DNA from: Stomoxys calcitrans
Taxonomy: Eukaryota > Arthropoda > Insecta > Diptera > Muscidae
Length of the DNA: 64,000 nucleotides
Direction of reading: 5' to 3'
NCBI RefSeq assembly: GCF_963082655.1
Contig: NC_081552.1
Span: forward strand, 99,893,823-99,957,822
This document shows, one piece after another, positions 12,381 through 23,359 of this stretch (the stretch's first letter is position 1; every line of letters starts with the position of its first letter). Below the pieces are notes generated by a model. The model worked only from the letters and a program-made list of their open reading frames with translations. It did no database searches and had not been told where the DNA came from. Made by a program: the position numbers and the translations under genes.

Positions 12381-12950
12381 AAGCAAGTTAAAACGTGCTA
12401 ATTTCGGCCAGGTCGAATCTGGGGAACCCACCACCAAGGATTCTGCGAAAAATTTTGACAAAATAAATTAAGTTGACGGGTATAGATTTATTTTACATAC
12501 CAAACTTCTGTCAAACCAGCAAAATTTAAAGCTTCTGGGAACTGAACAAGGATCATCGAGAGACCGGTTTAAATGGGAGCAATATCAGGTTATAGACTGA
12601 TTTGGACTCTATTAGCCACAGCTGCAAAATTTCAGCCAATTTGGGCAAAAATGGACGCAACGACTCAAGAAGTCAAATGTGGCTATCGGTTTATATGGGA
12701 GCTTTATCAGGTTATAGGCCGATTTAAGACCTTACTTGGCACAGTTGTAGAAAGTCATAACAAAACACTACGTGCTCAATTTCAGCCAAATCGGACAAAA
12801 ATTGCGAGTCCCAAGGGCTCAAGAAGTCAAATCGGGAGATCGGTTTATATGGGAGCTTCATCAGGTTTCAGACAGATTTAGACCGTAATTGGCACAGTTG
12901 ATGAAAGTCACAATTAAACACTACATGGAAAATTTCTGCCAACTCGGATT
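12381..12950 (-). mobile_element. HA-9: minus arm of a fold-back HA pair
   Basis: The 3' end is at 12381 (AAGTTAAAACGTGC, hairpin TTTCGGCCAGGTCGAA). Three units follow. At 12950 it meets HA-10 in the opposite orientation, inside a unit. Confidence 0.65.
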
Positions 12951-14171
12951 CGTCTGAAATTTTGCATGAGGTGTTTCGTTATGATTTCCAACAACTGTGC
13001 TAAGTTTGGTTCAAATCGGTCCATAACTTGATACAGCTGTCATATAAACCGATCTGGGATTTTGACAACTTGAGCCTGTAGAGGGCGCAAATCCGATTTT
13101 TCTGAAATTTGGCATGACGTTCTAGAGGGCAAAATATTTTATTCGATTTGGTTGAAATTTTGCATGAAGTGTTTTGGTATGACTTTCAACAATTGTACTT
13201 GGTATGGTCCAAATCATTCCAAAATCCGATATAACCGCCATATTAGCCGATCTCCCAATTAGATTTCTTGGGCTTTTAGAGGGCGCAATTCTTACTCAAT
13301 ATAGTTAAAATTTTGCATATGTCTTTTTAGTATGACATCCAACAACTGTGCTAGGTATGGTCTAAATCGGTTGATAACCTGATTTAGCTGCCATATAAAC
13401 CGATCTTGGGTCTTAACTTCTTGAGCCACTAGAGGACGCAATTCTTATACGATTTTGCGGAAGTTTTGCATGAAGTAGTTTGATATGATTTCTAACAACT
13501 GTGCCAAGTGGCCTAAACCAGTCTATATCCTGATATAGCCGCCATATAAAAAAAACGATCTCCCAATTAGACTTCAATATGGATGAAATTTTGCATATGT
13601 TGTTTTAGTATTACTTTAAATAACTGTGCTAAGTATGGTCTAAATCGGTGGTAGCATGATATAGCCGCCATATAAACCGATCGTGGGTCTCGACTTCTTG
13701 AGCTTCTAGAGGGCGCAATTCTTATCCGATTTTGCGGAAGTTTTGCATGAAGTATTTTGATATAGCCGCCATCGTGATATAGCCGCCATATAAACCAATC
13801 TCCTGCTTAGACTTCTTGGGCTTCTAGAGGGCGCAATTCTTATCCAATATGCTTTAAATCTTGCGTTTGTCGTTTTGGCATGACTTCCAACATCAGTTCC
13901 AAGTATGGTCTAAATCAGTATATAACCCGATCTCTCAGTTTGACTTTTTTGGCCGATGAAGGGCGCAAGTATTGTTCGATTTGCTTGAAATTTTGGAGTT
14001 GGTGCTTTTCTATGGCTCCTTACAGCCATGGCAGGTACGGCCCATATGGTCAATAGCTTGATATAGCTCATAGGTATTTGAAAAAGTCATTCAAAGAACT
14101 CCAAAAATGCGATCCATGGTGGAGGGTATATAAGATTCGTCCCGGCCGAATTTAGTACGCTTTTATTTGTT
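12951..14171 (+). mobile_element. HA-10: plus arm of a fold-back HA pair
   Basis: Seven to eight degenerate units, then ATGGTGGAGGGTATATAAG, hairpin TTCGTCCCGGCCGAA and an end ..CGCTTTTATTTGTT. No 5' end or core. One unit is split by a local duplication of GATATAGCCGCCAT near 13760-13785. Confidence 0.7.
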
Positions 14172-14560
14172 ATTGCTATCACTTCAATATTGTTTCTTGT
14201 TTTACACACCACGCATGTTCTGTGGAATTGTGGGCTATTATTTATATTTCCCTTATATTACCGATCACGTGTTATTATTATTTTAGGTATTTTTTTCTGG
14301 TTACGATCAAAAAAATCTCTTTGATTACAACAACGCCATTATAAATTAACAGCATTTGTTTTCAGCAAATTAAATACTTTTCAGCTATGACTGCAGACCT
14401 ACTGCTGTAATAGCAGTAAAATTAACTACTAACACTCAGCAGACAGTGTTTCCTACTAACAGCAGGTTTTTTTTCTAAGAGTGTTCAAAAATTATAAAAA
14501 TTGAAGAAAAGTGGAAAAAAGTTTGTTATATGATTGTAAAATTCAAAGATAGGACGGGAT
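14172..14560. other. Unassigned AT-rich segment
   Basis: About 390 bp without recognised family. It holds a hairpin TACTGCT..AGCAGTA (14400-14418) and several CAGCAG/CTGCTG words at 14385-14470, which may be the end of an unknown DNA transposon. No coding signal. Confidence 0.4.
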
Positions 14561-14682
14561 AGCTTTTTTTAATGTTATACTTATAATCTACACCCAAATC
14601 CTTTTATTTGAATCCCACATAGCTATGATTGGCTAAAATGCCCATTTAGGGGGCTTTTTGGAGGTGGGGCGAATTCCGTGCC
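14561..14682 (+). repeat. HC-3: fragment of polar repeat
   Basis: One unit (ATCCTTTTATTTGAATCCC to GGGGGCTTTTTGGAGGTGGGG), ending where the 3' part of LN-2 begins. Confidence 0.55.
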
Positions 14683-15706
14683 ACTTACAAAATCCTTAAT
14701 TGTTTTTAATACCACTCCCCTAAGTTGGTTCATGTCTGGTATTGTGTCTCCACCTAAGTGCCGGTATCTGTTAGACGCGAAACCCGGGCAATGACAAAGG
14801 AAATGCTCCAGATGATGAGACCATCTTCCCCGCATGCCCTACACATGCTATCACTTGCCGCACCGATTTTACATAAGTGAGCTCGTAGTCCTATGTGTCC
14901 CGTTATGATACCAATAGCTATACTGACCTCCTTCTTGCTTCCTTTCAGTAATAGCCTCGTCTTCTCACGATCTGGATACCCCCATTGAATTTTCGCCGCC
15001 CTACCGATCGTTTCGCTGTTTCACAATGTTGCATGCGCATTCGTCGCCCACTCCCATAACTCGGACGGCGTCGCCCCAAGCCTTTCGGGTTAAGCAAGAT
15101 TATTGACTGCAGTCCCTGGCCTTCACCACCAAATCGTCGGCCCTTTCATTTCCACTTACTCCGTTATGGCCCGACACCCAAACGATGCGGATTTTGCCAT
15201 CCTCTTACACTACAAAACTATTCGTGACCTTATCATCCTGGTTTTTATTGCCCTTATGGCAATTTTACTGTCGGTAGAGATGTTCACACTCGACGTCCTC
15301 GCCTTAGCAACACACCATTTCCCGCATTCCATGATCGCCCGGATATCCGTCTGCAGGACCGTATTATGGTCAGGCAGTCTAAAACAGATCTCAATCCCTG
15401 GGTTCTCAATGTAAACCCGCAGGCCCACTCTGCCCTCTAGCTTTGATCCATCCGTGTAACATGGTCTTCCAGATGGCAATGCTAAGGTTCCGTCAATCCA
15501 AGACTGTGCCGATGGCAGCAGTGCCTCGCACTCGACTTCAAGTTGCATCTCAGGTATCCGATCGGAAACCCCTTCCTTTCCTTCTAGGTTTCCTGTCGTC
15601 GCCTCGATTATACCGCGATGGTAAGAGCTGCTCCCAACCTCAACCCATTCTCCCATCGCCATAAGTCTCATAGCCGAAGTGGCTGCCTCACACTTAACCC
15701 GTATGT
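14683..15706 (-). pseudogene. LN-2: RNase H part of a non-LTR retrotransposon
   Basis: Minus-strand remnant, best preserved at 15210-15706. It starts in the linker (VKCEAATSAMRLMAMGEW), passes ECEALLPSAQSWIDG and enters RNase H: CYTDGSKLEGR holds the first catalytic Asp, LQTDIRAI has Asp where relatives here suggest Glu, and NISTDSKIAI holds the third acidic residue. Downstream, in shifted frames, come REKTRLLLKGSKKEVS, GHIGLRAHLCKIG and a Cys/His stretch (CRACGED..EHFLCHCPGF), ending with the GTEF motif at 14683. The 3' tail is missing and RT is absent. It belongs to the same family as LN-1, LN-3 and LN-4. Confidence 0.75.
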
Positions 15707-16000
15707 TAATTAAAATTATAAATAAGTAATACATGGTTTTCCATGTCATTAAGCACAAATTAAATATTTTTTAAATAGTTATATTTAAATAAACTAATAC
15801 TTCTTAACTAAAAAACTTTAATAACACCATATATATTAGCGTCGTGTTAAGTATTCCTGAGAACTAGTTATTTTCGTCTTCAAATGCGATTGAATAAACT
15901 TTCTAATTATTCTCCTTATGAGTATATCTTGGAATTGTTTCATATAATGCAAGAAAAAGTCAATTATTATTATGGAATATATTACTACTTGTATATTCAT
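15707..16000. other. Unassigned AT-rich segment
   Basis: Very AT-rich, roughly three quarters by eye. No repeat family, gene or structural RNA recognised. Confidence 0.4.
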
Positions 16001-16203
16001 CTTATATATAAAAATCAGTTTGTGTTTGTTTGTATGTTTGTTTGTGTGTTCCTTATAGACTCAAAACCGGCTGAACCGATTTTCTTGAAATTTTCGTAGA
16101 TGGCGACCCTCCCCCTCACCCAAATTTTCAGAAACGCCAGATCTAAGTGATGGGTGGTGCGATAAGAACAATTTTGAGTGCTCTCTTAAAGTAACCTAAA
16201 ACT
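16001..16203 (-). repeat. HC-4: 3' end of polar repeat
   Basis: Minus-strand HC end: CTTATATATAAAAATCA, then (GTTT)n and GTGTTCCTTATAGACTC, to AAAGTAACC. Its break coincides with the 3' end of HA-11. Confidence 0.65.
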
Positions 16204-16853
16204 AACAAGTAAAAGCGTGCTAAGTTCGGCCGGGCCGAATCTTATGTACCCTCCAACATGGAGCGCATTTGTCGAGTTCTTTTCCCGGCATCTCTTCTTA
16301 GGCAAAAAATGATATAAGAAAAGATTTGCTCTGCTATTAGAGCGATATCAAGATATGATCCGGTATAGACCACAATTAAATTATATGTTGGAGACCTGTG
16401 TAAAATGTCAGCCAATTCGAATAAGAATTGCGCCCATTGGTGGCTCAAGAAGTAAAATAGAGAGATCGATTTATATGGGAGCTGTATCGGGCTATAGACC
16501 GATTCAGACCATAATAAACACGTATGTTGATGGTCACGAGAGGATCCATCGTACAATTTCATTCCAATCGGATAAGAATTGCGCACTCTAGAGGCTCAAG
16601 AAGTCAAGACCCAAGATCGGTTTATATGACAGCTATACCAGGTTATGGACCGATTTGAACCATACTTAGCACAGTTGTTAGAAGTGATACTAAAACTCAT
16701 CCTGCAAAATTTCATTCCAATCGGATAAGAATTGCGCCCTCTAGAGTCTCAAGAAGTCAAGACCCAAGATCGGTTTATATAGCAGCTATACCAGGTTATG
16801 GACCGATTTGAACCATATTTAGCACCCTCCACAATCCTATGGTGAAGGGTGTA
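16204..16853 (-). mobile_element. HA-11: Helentron-like copy without core
   Basis: Complete 3' end, about four units and a 5' tip (CCTATGGTGAAGGGTG). The core and GTCY tract are deleted: AACCATATTTAGCA joins CCCTCCACAATCC. A second deletion joins two unit types at 16555-16562. Confidence 0.65.
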
Positions 16854-16909
16854 AAAGTTAATAATAAAACTCAAGCCGAAAGTCTCCGCCTTAAAGCGAA
16901 AGAAGAAAA

Positions 16910-18265
16910 AACTAGTAAATGCGTGCTAAGTTCGGCCGGGCCAAATCTTATATACCTTCCACCTTCCACCTGTTTAGCCAAACAAAGGAAAAAAAGAAAA
17001 GAACTGGTTGATTTCGGACCATAGTAGAAGTCATTGTGTAAAATTTCAGACAAATCTACTAAGATTTGCACACTTTAGGAGCTGAAGAAGTAAAATAGGG
17101 AGATCGGTTTATAGGGGGCTTGTATTATGCTATTAGCCGATTCATGCCATATTCGACACGTATGTTAAAGGTCATGAGAGAAGCCGTTGTACAAAATTTC
17201 AGTCAAATCGGATAATGCTTGCGACCTTTAGGACTCAAGATCCCATATCGGTTTATATGGCAGCTATATCAGATTATGGACCGACTTGAACTATTCTTAG
17301 CACAGTTGTTGAAAGTTAAAACAAAATATGACATGCAAAATTTTAGCTAAATCGGACAATCATTGCGCCCTCTAGTGACTCAAGAAGTCAAGACCCCAGA
17401 TCCGTTTATACGGCAGCTATATCAGGTTATGGACCGATTTGAACCATTCTTAATACAGTTGTTGGAAGTCATAACAAAACACGTCATGCAATATTTCAGC
17501 CAAATTTGATAGGAATTGCTCCCCGTAGAGGCTCAAGAAGTCAAGACCCCAGATCGATTTATATGCAAGCTATATCAGGTTATGTACCGATTTGAACTTT
17601 TCTTAGCACAGTTGGTGAAAGTCATAGCAAAACACCTCATGCAAAATTTCAACCAAGTCAAGACCCCAGATCGGTTTATATGACAGCTATATCATGTTAT
17701 GGACCGATTTGAACTGTTCTTAACACAGTTATTGGAAGTCATAACAAAACACCTCATGCAAAATTTCAGATCAATCGGATAGGAATTGCACTCTCTATAC
17801 ACTCAAGAAGTCAAGATCACAGATAGGTTTATATGACAGCTATATCAGGTTATGGACCGATTTCAACCATACTCTGCACAGTTGTTGAAAGTCATAATAA
17901 AACATTTCATGCAAAATTTCAGACAAATCGGATAAGAGTTGTGTCCTCTAGCGGCTCAAGAAGTCAAGATCCAAAATCGGTTTATATGGCAGTTATATCA
18001 AAACATGGACCGATTTGGCCTATTTACAATCCCAACTGACCTACACTAATAAAAATAATTTGTGCAAAATTTCAAGCAGCTAGTTTCACTCCTTCGAAAG
18101 TTAGCGTGCTTTCGACAGACAGACGGACGGACGGACATGGCTATCAACTTAAAATGTCATGACGATGAAGAATATATTTACTTTATGGCTTCTTAGACGA
18201 ATATTTAGAGGAGTTACAAACAGAATGACGAATTAAGTATACCCCCATCCAATGGTGGCGGTATA
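16910..18265 (-). mobile_element. HA-12: Helentron-like copy, near complete
   Basis: 3' end AACTAGTAAATGCGTGC with hairpin GGCCGGGCC, about seven units (17040-18000), GTCY tract at 18114-18135, core and 5' end (CCAATGGTGGCGGTATA). The units are more diverged than those at 30-33 kb or 56-58 kb, so this copy looks older. Confidence 0.75.
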
Positions 18266-18510
18266 AAAAAAGAGTATCTTTATGTAAACGTCATAGCTTA
18301 AAGAGAATCAAACTAAGAGAGAAAATCTATTTTCAGTTGATATAATCTCTTATCGCTGATATTATAGCGCTGTAACTTAAGGGATGAGTGATTGTTCTCT
18401 AAGAGCAACCAGCATTTAGGTAAATAAGAAATATATGGATAATGGCCTAATGAAATTTATAACCTAATTTTTCTTATTGCTTATGTGTATTTTCTTTTAA
18501 CTCTTTTCGA
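18266..18510. other. Unassigned spacer
   Basis: 245 bp, AT-rich. No known family or coding signal. Confidence 0.4.
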
Positions 18511-18939
18511 TACTCTCTCCCCCAAACACTTGGTCCGACAATTGGGTAGCAGAAATGTTTTCTGATCTTAAAATCCTTTCATTTGAGCCCCATATTGTCG
18601 CGATTGGTGTATATTTGGTAGGTTTTGGGGTGGGGCGTCACCCTAGGTACCCTATCCGAAAACTAAATACCAACTTTTTGTTTGTGGGTTACTATAAGAA
18701 AGCACACAAAATTTCGCCTTAAATCGCACCACCCATCTTCGAGATCTGCCGTTTCTGAAAATTAGGGTAAGCGGAGGGTCGGCTGCCCCTTCAGATATCA
18801 AAAAATGTAGTACCCTATTTTCACTACAGGATCATTATTTGAAAATTTCAAATAAATCGGTCCAGTCGTCTGAGTCTATAAGGAACACACAAACAAACAA
18901 ACCTACAAAAAAACACAATTTGATTTTTATATATAAGAT
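18511..18939 (+). repeat. HC-5: 3' half of polar repeat
   Basis: Two units, then the conserved end CCGTTTCTGAAAATTAGGG, GAGTCTATAAGGAACACAC, (CAAA)n and ATTTGATTTTTATATATAAG. It is followed without gap by the start of HC-6. Confidence 0.65.
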
Positions 18940-19930
18940 ACTAGCTGAACCGGGCCCGCTCCGCTGCGCCTTCTTTTGCTTTATATGGAAAAAAATTATC
19001 CTTTGTATATTTATTTTCGAAAATTAAAGAGCTTTTAGTGAAATACCGTGCTACGAAAATAATATATGTATATTGCAAAAGCATATTTATGTAAATGCCT
19101 TTATCTGAATCCCATATGATCTTTACTGGTATATGAATTCGCTTGCAGGGATTGGGGTTATTAACATTTGGGTTAGATATACTCCATTATTAAAAGTCTT
19201 TATTTCAGCTCGATATTGTCATGATGTCCGATACCAGCATCGTGCTCTTCTCTCAAATTCCATTTATTTAAACCCCATATTGCCATTGGTTAAGGGGAGT
19301 TTATGGCCCCATTTGGCCCCAAAATTTGTACTCTTTGAAGGGAGGTTAGGGAAAGGGCAGTGCCTCAAATGCATGGTCCCACATTTGGATATTCGTAATT
19401 CGTATTTTACTCCCAAATACCTTTATTTGAGCCCCATATTGTGATGGTCAGTAAATAATTGTTGTTTGTAGGGTTTTTTAGGGAAGGGGTAGACCCAAAA
19501 ACTTTTCATTTGAGCCCCACATTGACGTGGTTGGTAAATATGCCCAATTTAGGGGTGTTTTGGGAGTGGGTGGTCCCCCAAACACTTCGCCAAGCAAATA
19601 TATCAGCATCGTGCTCTACTCTCAAATATCATTTATGTGAACCCCATATTGCCATTGGCCTCAAAATTGGATATCAAATTCGTTTTCTAATCTCAAATTC
19701 CTATTTAAACCCCCTATTGTAAAAGTCAGCAAATATGTCCGGTTTGGGGTATGGGCCCTAAAAAATATCAGTATCGAGATCCAGCCCCATATTTCCATAG
19801 TCGGTTTCGGTGGTGTTTTGGGGGATGGGGCGACCGTTCAGTGACTTGGCCCTCAAAATATATATGAGATTCGTGTCCTACTCTAAAATACTTCTTATTA
19901 CAGTCCGATATTGGAATGGGGTCGGTCACA
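18940..19930 (+). repeat. HC-6: 5' part of polar repeat
   Basis: Starts ACTAGCTGAACCGGGCCCGC directly behind the HC-5 tail. Six to seven units, then it fades out near TGGGGTCGGTCACATAC. No tail. Confidence 0.6.
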
Positions 19931-20120
19931 TACACTCTGTTTCCTGAAACAGTCAAAGTTTAGTTCCTATATTTTTTTTATTAGAAGGACAGACAACTTG
20001 TCAAAACAGTAGTGAAAAGAATATGATCAACTTTGAACACTCTCTGTTGTACCTCTCACGCTCTATTTATTTGTACGGGTTGGCTTTGCTTTTCAAATAA
20101 TTAATATCCCGTAATAGATG
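19931..20120. other. Unassigned spacer
   Basis: 190 bp of mixed sequence with no recognised family. Confidence 0.35.
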
Positions 20121-20523
20121 GTGCTACATTTGTTGTAGGGTATGCTCGCTTTTGTTGCCCATCACATTGTCATCATTTGTCTATTTTTGCATTCAATGAA
20201 ATATTCATCTGAGACCCAACAAAGTATATGTGTATATTTTTCGATTTAGCCATATCCGTCCGTTCATCTGTCGAAAGCAAGCTAATATACAAAGGGATAA
20301 AGCTAGGCGCATACAATTTTGCACAAACACTTCCAATTAGTGTAGGTCAGACAGGAGTGTAAATGGGTCAAATTGGTCTATGTTTTGATATAGCTGACTT
20401 CTACTATTTTCTCCAACGACCAAACCAAGCATGGTCCGAATCGGTTGATAGCCTGAAATATCTCCAATTACTTGGCAATTTATATAGATTGTCCTTTGTC
20501 TGCCTATAAAGAGATATCGGCGA
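20121..20523 (+). mobile_element. HA-13: degenerate Helentron-like fragment
   Basis: Weak 5' end (GTAGGGTATG), core (AAGTATATGTGTATATTTTTCG), short CCGTCCGTTCATCTGTCG tract, the GTGTAGGTC box and a piece of the 3' region (CCTATAAAGAGATATCGGCG). The CL retrotransposon begins at about 20524. The first codons of the open frame starting at 20472 are HA sequence, not retrotransposon. Confidence 0.55.
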
Positions 20524-21182
20524 AAAAAGAAAGAGTATCATATTTAGAGACAGCTATGTGTGAAATTTCCAACCTCAAAACCGAGATAAAAGACTTAATA
20601 ATAAAAGCACTAAAACAAGCTAATTCTCTGGTTGCATGTGATATTAGACTTAACGGAATTCCGTACACTGAAGGCGAAAATCTTCCACTCTATTTTGAAA
20701 ATATATGTCAAACTATAAACATTCCTACACCAGTTGTGATATCCATATACCGACTGCAAAACAAAAACAATAAGAACCAGAATTATTCCCCAGATGCTGC
20801 AATTATTGTCAAACTACACTCTCCATACGACAAAAACTATTTCTTGAAAACCTTAAGCGAATTCAGAAGTAACACCAAATCAAACCTATCCTTATCAATA
20901 TTGGGGTTTCAAACGGAAACCAATTTTTATATTAAAGAAAACCTAACACATTCCAACTATCAGATCCTACAAGCTGCAGTTCGATTGAGGAAACAAAATC
21001 AAGTACATTCGGCGTACACTTATCGCGGATTGGTCTATATCAAACACTTTGTTAATGATAACCCAATTTGCATTGAACACATCAATATGCTGGATGTTCT
21101 TTTTCGCTCTGCTGAAACTAGCAGAGAACAACATAACGCAAATACTTGCTATAACAATAATGATGAGAATCTTTTTAATTAA
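20524..21182 (+). pseudogene. CL ORF1: RNA-binding type protein, N-terminus truncated
   Basis: About 220 codons of retrotransposon origin, fused upstream to HA-13 codons starting at 20472. It opens with a likely coiled coil (LETAMCEISNLKTEIKDL). Then comes a globular part with RLNGIPYTEGENLP and, later, AAIIVKLHSPYDKNYF and ILQAAVRLRKQNQ. This arrangement is typical of ORF1 proteins of CR1/L2-like elements, which bind element RNA and form trimers or particles. No CCHC zinc knuckle is seen. The frame is open to the TAA at 21180-21182. The true start lies in the missing 5' part. Function is inferred from position and pattern only. Confidence 0.7.
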
Positions 21183-21310
21183 ATTTTTCATAAAATTAAA
21201 CCCTTTTAAACTATATTTTATTTATTTTTATTTATCTTTCAAACAAAATAATGTTGCCTTTTCATACATAAATTTAAAATCAAAGATTTGTACTGTCTAC
21301 AATTACATCT

Positions 21311-22021
21311 ATGTTTCTCAATATGTTGTTCCCTCGTAATGAAAGGGAAGATTCTAGAGACAATCTACACCTGATGGTCAGGGTTCTAGCGCGACAGAAG
21401 CCAGGACTGAAAATTGTGCATATAAATGCTCAGAGCCTTAAAAACAAAATTGATAGGTTTCGCTATATATTTGAGAAATCCGGTGTTGACGTTATTGCGG
21501 TCTCTGAGACATGGTTTCAACCACATTATGGGAATAGACTGGTATCTGTGGATGGTTACAGGTTTTTAAGATCCGATCGGGATGACAGAGGTGGTGGAAT
21601 TGCTATCTATATAAAACATGACATAGATTTCAGACTCATTGCTTCGTCTAGTTCAACAGACAAAGTTCAATATATTTTTGCCGAACTTCACTGTTTGCGT
21701 AGAAAAGCTCTGGTTGGGGTTGTATACCGTCCGAACAAAAGAGTGCAATATGATGACTTGGTGAAGAGACTTGAGGATATAAACTGTCATTATAATGATA
21801 TTATAGTCACTGGTGACTTTAATAGTAATGTGCTTGAAGAGACACATTTGACGGGGAGCATGCAATCAATAGGGTTGCATGTTGTTAATTCCAATACTGC
21901 CAAACACTATAAAATGACAGCAGAGACTATTATTGACTTGTTCTTCGTAAGTTCCAAGACTGATGTTAAGTTATATGATCAATTATCGGCACCACTATTT
22001 TCAAAACATAATTTATGTTTT
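21311..22021 (+). pseudogene. CL ORF2, part 1: apurinic-type endonuclease domain
   Basis: Encodes the nuclease that nicks target DNA for target-primed reverse transcription. In order: HINAQSLKNK (Asn), VSETWF (catalytic Glu), RGGGIAIY, GVVYRPNK, VTGDFNSN (catalytic Asp and Asn), a TIIDLFFVS motif and SKHNLC (conserved SxH). No stop or frameshift over about 237 codons, and every expected motif is present. The frame ends by running into HA-14. The ATG at 21311 is the first suitable start, about 130 bp after ORF1. Confidence 0.85.
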
Positions 22022-22036
22022 TATACCCTCCACCAT
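22022..22036 (+). repeat. HA-14 5' terminal inverted-repeat arm
   Basis: TATACCCTCCACCAT, a perfect reverse complement of the subterminal arm at 23305-23319. Confidence 0.9.
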
Positions 22037-22153
22037 AAGATGGGGGGTATACTAATTTCGTCATTCTGTTTGTAACTACTCGAAATATTCGTCTGTGACC
22101 CCATAAAGTATATATATTCTTGATCGTCGTGACATTTTATGTCGATCTAGCCA

Positions 22154-22197
22154 TGTCCGTCCGTCTGTCCGTCCGTCCGTCCGTCCGTCTGTCTGTC
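22154..22197. repeat. (GTCC/GTCT)n tract of HA-14
   Basis: About eleven tetranucleotides after the CTAGCCAT core. Its length differs between HA copies. Confidence 0.85.
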
Positions 22198-23304
22198 GAA
22201 TGCACGCTAACTTCCGAAGGAGTAAAGCTAGCCGCTTGAAATTTTGCACAAATACATCTTATTGGCGTAGGTCGGTTGGTATTGTAAATGGGCCATATCG
22301 GTCCATGTTTTGATATAGCTGCCATATAAACCGATCTTGGGTCTTGACTTCTTGAGCCTCTACAGGGCGCAATTCTTATCCGACCAGAATGAAATTTTGC
22401 ACGCAGTATTTTGTTATGATATCCAACAACTATGCCGAGAATGGTTCAAATCGGTCCACAACCTGATACAGCTGCCATATAAACCGATCTTGGGTCTTGA
22501 CTTCTTGAGCCTCTAGCGTGCGCAATTCTTATCCGATCAGAATGAAATTTTGCACGACTTGTTTTGTTGTTATATCCAACAACTGTACCAAGTATGGTTC
22601 AAATAGGCCCATAACCTGATATAGCTGCCATATAAACCGATCTTGGGTCTTGACTTCTTGAGCCTCTAGAGGGCGCAATTCTTATCCGATTTGAATGAAT
22701 TTTGGCACGACGTGTTTTGTTATGATATCCAACAACTGTGCTAGGTATGGTTCAAATCGGTCAACAACCTGATTCAGCTGCCATATAAACCGATCTTGGG
22801 TCTTGACTTCTAGAGCCTCTAGAGTGCGCATTTCTTATCCGATTGGCATGAAATTTCGCACGACGTGTTTTGTCATGATATCCAACAACTATGCCGAGAA
22901 TGGTTCAAATCGGTTCATAACCTGATATAGCTGCCATATAAACCGATCTGGATCTTGACTTCTTGAGCCTCTAGAGATGGCAATTATTATCCGATTTGCC
23001 TGAAATTTTGTACGACGGATCCTCTCGTGACCATCAACATACGAGTTTGTTATGGTTTGAATCGGTCTATAGCCCGATGCAGCTCCCATATAAATCGATC
23101 TCTCTATTTTACTTCTTGAGCCCCCAAAGGGCGCAATTCTTATTCGAATTGGCTGACATTTTACACAGGTCTCCAACATATAATTTAATTGTGGACCAAA
23201 CCGGACCATATATTGATATCGCTCTAATAGCAGAGGAAATCTTTTCTTATATCATTTTTTGCCTAAGAAGAGATGCCTGGAAAAGAACTCGACAAATGCA
23301 ATCC

Positions 23305-23319
23305 ATGGTGGAGGGTATA
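23305..23319 (+). repeat. HA-14 3' subterminal inverted-repeat arm
   Basis: ATGGTGGAGGGTATA, lying about 40 bp inside the 3' end. The position, subterminal at one end only, is a hallmark of Helentron-type elements. Confidence 0.85.
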
Positions 23320-23324
23320 TAAGA

Positions 23325-23339
23325 TTCGGCCAGGCCGAA
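23325..23339 (+). terminator. HA-14 3' hairpin
   Basis: TTCGGCCAGGCCGAA, seven-bp perfect arms and one-base loop, ending 20-21 bp before the element end. It is equivalent to the hairpin that marks the 3' end of rolling-circle elements (transposition terminator, not a transcription terminator). Confidence 0.75.
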
Positions 23340-23359
23340 CTTGGCACGCTTTTACTTGT

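Larger units (their letters stand above)
22022..23359 (+). mobile_element. HA-14: complete Helentron-like element inside CL ORF2
   Basis: 1338 bp from TATACCCTCCACCAT to ..CGCTTTTACTTGT. Order: 5' end and hairpin-like GGGGGGTATA, core, GTCY tract, six units, a 3' region, inverted copy of the 5' end, hairpin, terminal 21 bp. Flanking T residues make the ends ambiguous by one base. No target duplication is evident, and 1338 is divisible by three, so the host frame continues on the far side. No transposase is encoded, so it is non-autonomous. Resemblance to DINE-1/HINE elements is structural. Confidence 0.85.

Noticed and set aside
20472..20523. True start of CL ORF1 at 20472
   Set aside because: The first 17 codons are HA-13 sequence (CCTATAAAGAGATATCGGCG matches the HA 3' region), so the ATG is accidental.
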